From Pseudorhodobacter aquimaris (lineage in GTDB: Bacteria > Pseudomonadota > Alphaproteobacteria > Rhodobacterales > Rhodobacteraceae), in the NCBI RefSeq assembly GCF_001202025.1, contig NZ_LGHS01000020.1, forward strand, positions 1 to 63,778: a stretch of DNA of 63,778 bases. Direction: 5' to 3'. The notes below the pieces were generated by a model, which was not told the origin of the DNA, ran no database searches, and saw nothing but the letters and a program-made list of their open reading frames with translations. Position 1 is the stretch's first letter. Every line of letters begins with the position of its first letter. The position numbers were made by a program, and so were the translations under genes. Positions 61,901 to 63,778 of the stretch are shown piece after piece.

Positions 61901-63244
61901 ATGGCCTGATCCTACAGAGGTGTTCCGCTTAAAAAGAACCGCGTTTACACTGTTGAGGACATTCAACGCCTCTTTGGTGTCAGCGCCAATACGGTTTCAA
62001 ACTGGGTTGGCGAAGGATTGCAGCCTTCTGATCGTTTGCGTCCTTATGTGTTTCAGGGTGCGTCCCTTCAGCATTTTCATCGTCAGCGCCGAGAGCGGTC
62101 ACGCAAAAATCTTCGGGCAGGTGAGTTTCATTGTACCGTGTGTAAAGCGGCGGTTTTTCCGGATATTGAAACAGTCCGAGACCTTGATCGGGCATCGATA
62201 AAACACATGTACACTGCGGCCTGTCCCGACTGTAAAAGATCGATTTACAAGCTATCAAATGCGGCGGATCGCGACAGAATCGAGGATTGTCGCAATCCAA
62301 ACTCCAGCAGGCAACGCCTACACGAAGAGAAAGATCAAATCTCAGGTGGTATTGGGATTGAAACGGCTGTGTTTACGCCAAAGCTCTATTTTGCCAATGA
62401 TCGGACCCTTCACAAATGGCAGACTTATGCGGGGCGATTTGACGAGAAAACAATCGACAGCCATCTCTCGGCGATCCGGTATTGCGAGGCAATCTGTGAG
62501 GGAAAGCGGTTTGAGGACTTCAGAATCGAGGACGCCGCACGGGTTCGCGATGACCTAAAACGGCGGGTGCGCAAGGATGAAGATGACAACCTATCTACCT
62601 CGACGGTAAAACACCGCGCGTCGCATCTCACCTCGTTTTTCGAGTGGTGTTTGAAGCAGGATGACTTCTCGCGTCTTCCCAAAGATCTGTCGACATATTT
62701 TCAGTTGCCTAAGGCTGCCTTTGCATCGGCTGCGGCTCGCGTGACGCCCACCTTCCCGACCATAGATGAAGCAGAGATCATGCTATTGGAGATGCCGTCA
62801 TCATCCCTTCTCGACAGGCGTGCACGGGCGATCTTTGCTATCGCGTTTCTGGGGGCTCTGCGCGCGGATACAGCTATTTCACTGCGCCTGGAGCATTTGG
62901 ATTTGGATGGGCGGCGCATAATCCAAGACGGCACGGCGCTGCGTGCCAAAAACGGTAAAAGTGCCAATATTGCGTGGTTTCCAATACCTCCGCGCTTCGC
63001 TGACGAAGTTGCGCGTTGGTATGAAGAGCTACGCGAACTTGGCTATCAAGATGACGACGCGCTGTTTCCAAGTATCGACAACCTGTTTGGTTGCAGGCTC
63101 AGGGCGGCTCGGGATCGCAAGCCAATCCCTGTCATGCTCACCAAACATGCGGTTTCAGAGGCTTTCGCCGTTGCCTGCCGAAACCGGCCCAACAGTTACT
63201 CACCACATTGCGCGAAACGATCTCGGCTTGTTGATTGTCACTGA
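61901..63244 (+). pseudogene. Second tyrosine recombinase, stop at codon 3 and C-terminus lost to an IS21 insertion
   Basis: From ATG 61901 the frame is M-A-stop (TGA 61907-61909), then continues without further stops: an HTH (TVEDIQRLFGVSANTVSNWV), a four-Cys region (FHCTVCKAAVF, AACPDCKRSIY), a core-binding domain (LSAIRYCEAICEGKRFEDFR, SHLTSFFEWCLKQDD) and the start of the catalytic domain with Arg in AFLGALRADTAISLRLEH. It ends SPHCAKRSRLVDCH at 63244, before the His-x-x-Arg and Tyr motifs. IS21-type ends follow at once. A TTG at 62018 could start a shorter product without the HTH. Confidence 0.8.
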
Positions 63245-63278
63245 GAGCTGCCCCGGCAACAGCAGAAATTGTCATTGA
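63235..63278 (+). repeat. Repeated end sequences of the IS21-family element
   Basis: TGTCACTGAG (63235-63244) and TGTCATTGAG (63269-63278) are near-identical and 34 bases apart. IS21-family elements carry such multiple repeats at their termini. They mark the left end of the insertion in the recombinase gene; the exact boundary and target duplication cannot be fixed because the right end is outside the window. Confidence 0.6.
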
Positions 63279-63341
63279 GAATTGATCCATGTGCAACCTT
63301 GCCCAGGCTTGAATCAGCTGAGGGCACATGGGGTGATAGAC

Positions 63342-63778
63342 ATGGGATTTTTGAAAGTTATTCGGAAATGGGCGCTGCGAGATAAGATGCCCATTCGCGA
63401 GATCGCGCGTCGGACGGGCGTGTCTCGCAACACGATCAAGAAGTATTTGCGGGAAGGGATTGTTGAACCTGCGTTTCAGGCGCCGGATCGTCCCAGCAAA
63501 CTGGACCCTTATGCCAAGCATCTTACAGCATGGCTGACGACTGATCAGCGCAAATCACGCAAGGAGCGCCGAACGGCGAACGGCGAAGCTGATGCATGCC
63601 GATCTTGTAAAGCTTGGGTATGACGGTTCCTACGAGCGTGTTGCGGCTTTCGTGCGGGACTGGAAGGGTGAACGGCAGCGTGCGCATCACACGACAGATC
63701 GCGGGACTTTCGTGCCGCTGGTGTTCGCGCCGGGCGAGGCTTTCCAGTTCGACTGGAGTGAGGACTGGGCCTATGTCG
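63342..63778 (+). pseudogene. istA: IS21-family transposase istA, frameshifted, cut by window edge
   Basis: MGFLKVIRKWALRDKMPIRE, IARRTGVSRNTIKKYLREG, then DRPSKLDPYAKHLTAWL is the N-terminal HTH region of IstA. At 63570-63583 the heptamer cgaacgg is duplicated; this shifts the frame, which otherwise continues KLMHADLVKLGYDGSYERV, FVRDWKGERQRAHH, FVPLVFAPGEAFQFDWSED with the first Asp of the DDE catalytic domain. The gene runs past 63778. It is probably inactive unless the duplication is a sequence error. Confidence 0.85.

Noticed and set aside
61907-61909. TGA recoded as an amino acid in the recombinase
   Set aside because: No selenocysteine-type element or other TGA reading is seen; TGA acts as a normal stop in many genes here. 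A nonsense mutation is simpler.

Overview
The window looks like a chromosomal segment of an alphaproteobacterium, most likely a Rhodobacteraceae (roseobacter-type) organism. I infer this from gene content and order: a trgA-trgB-cysK block as known in Rhodobacter, an NDUFS4-type complex I gene, lysC next to a GAF-containing ptsP, serC-serA with a leader hairpin, fdxA-carD, nnrU, and a btuBFCD-cbiZ corrinoid operon. Nothing fixes the genus.

Layout. 1-1.6 kb is a gene graveyard: a frameshifted IS110 transposase, the 3' end of a dead type I restriction gene (hsdR) and a decayed MYG1-like gene. 1.7-13.9 kb is mostly housekeeping: NDUFS4 homologue, uvrB, ftsY, an AlkB-type hydroxylase, xseA, purD, lysC, ptsP. 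13.9-18.1 kb holds envelope functions: an SH3 protein, a broken VPLPA-CTERM protein, a HIT hydrolase, a branching glycosyltransferase and a sulfotransferase. 18.2-24.4 kb carries serC-serA, a phosphoesterase, a DUF475 membrane protein and a MATE exporter. 24.4-29.8 kb is a cobalamin-riboswitch operon, btuB-btuF-btuC-btuD-cbiZ, on the minus strand; cobS and cobT at 44.8-46.6 kb complete corrinoid salvage and lower-ligand attachment.

29.9-36.4 kb is the most interesting block: an iron-type operator dyad, a 52-aa ORF, hemP, an unrecognised 159-aa ORF, an imelysin, bfd, bfr, a di-heme oxidoreductase, a second imelysin without the usual histidine, and a DUF1513 Tat protein, all on one strand. It reads as an iron capture and storage system whose periplasmic part is poorly described. 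36.5-44.8 kb holds PepF, a lipase-like hydrolase, SCP2, a SUV3-type helicase, an S4 protein, a 7Fe ferredoxin and CarD. 46.6-58.9 kb has a CPA2 antiporter, NnrU, an NsrR-like regulator facing a 51-aa membrane protein, a polyamine-type binding protein, photolyase, trgA-trgB-cysK, a large MscS channel and AlaX.

From tRNA-Ser(GGA) at 58.95 kb an integrative element begins: tyrosine integrase, an unknown 289-aa protein, two small HTH proteins, and a second recombinase that has a stop at codon 3 and is cut off by an IS21-family element. That IS21 transposase is itself frameshifted by a 7-bp tandem duplication, and the IS110 gene at the other end by a 17-bp one. All frameshift calls depend on the consensus sequence being right.
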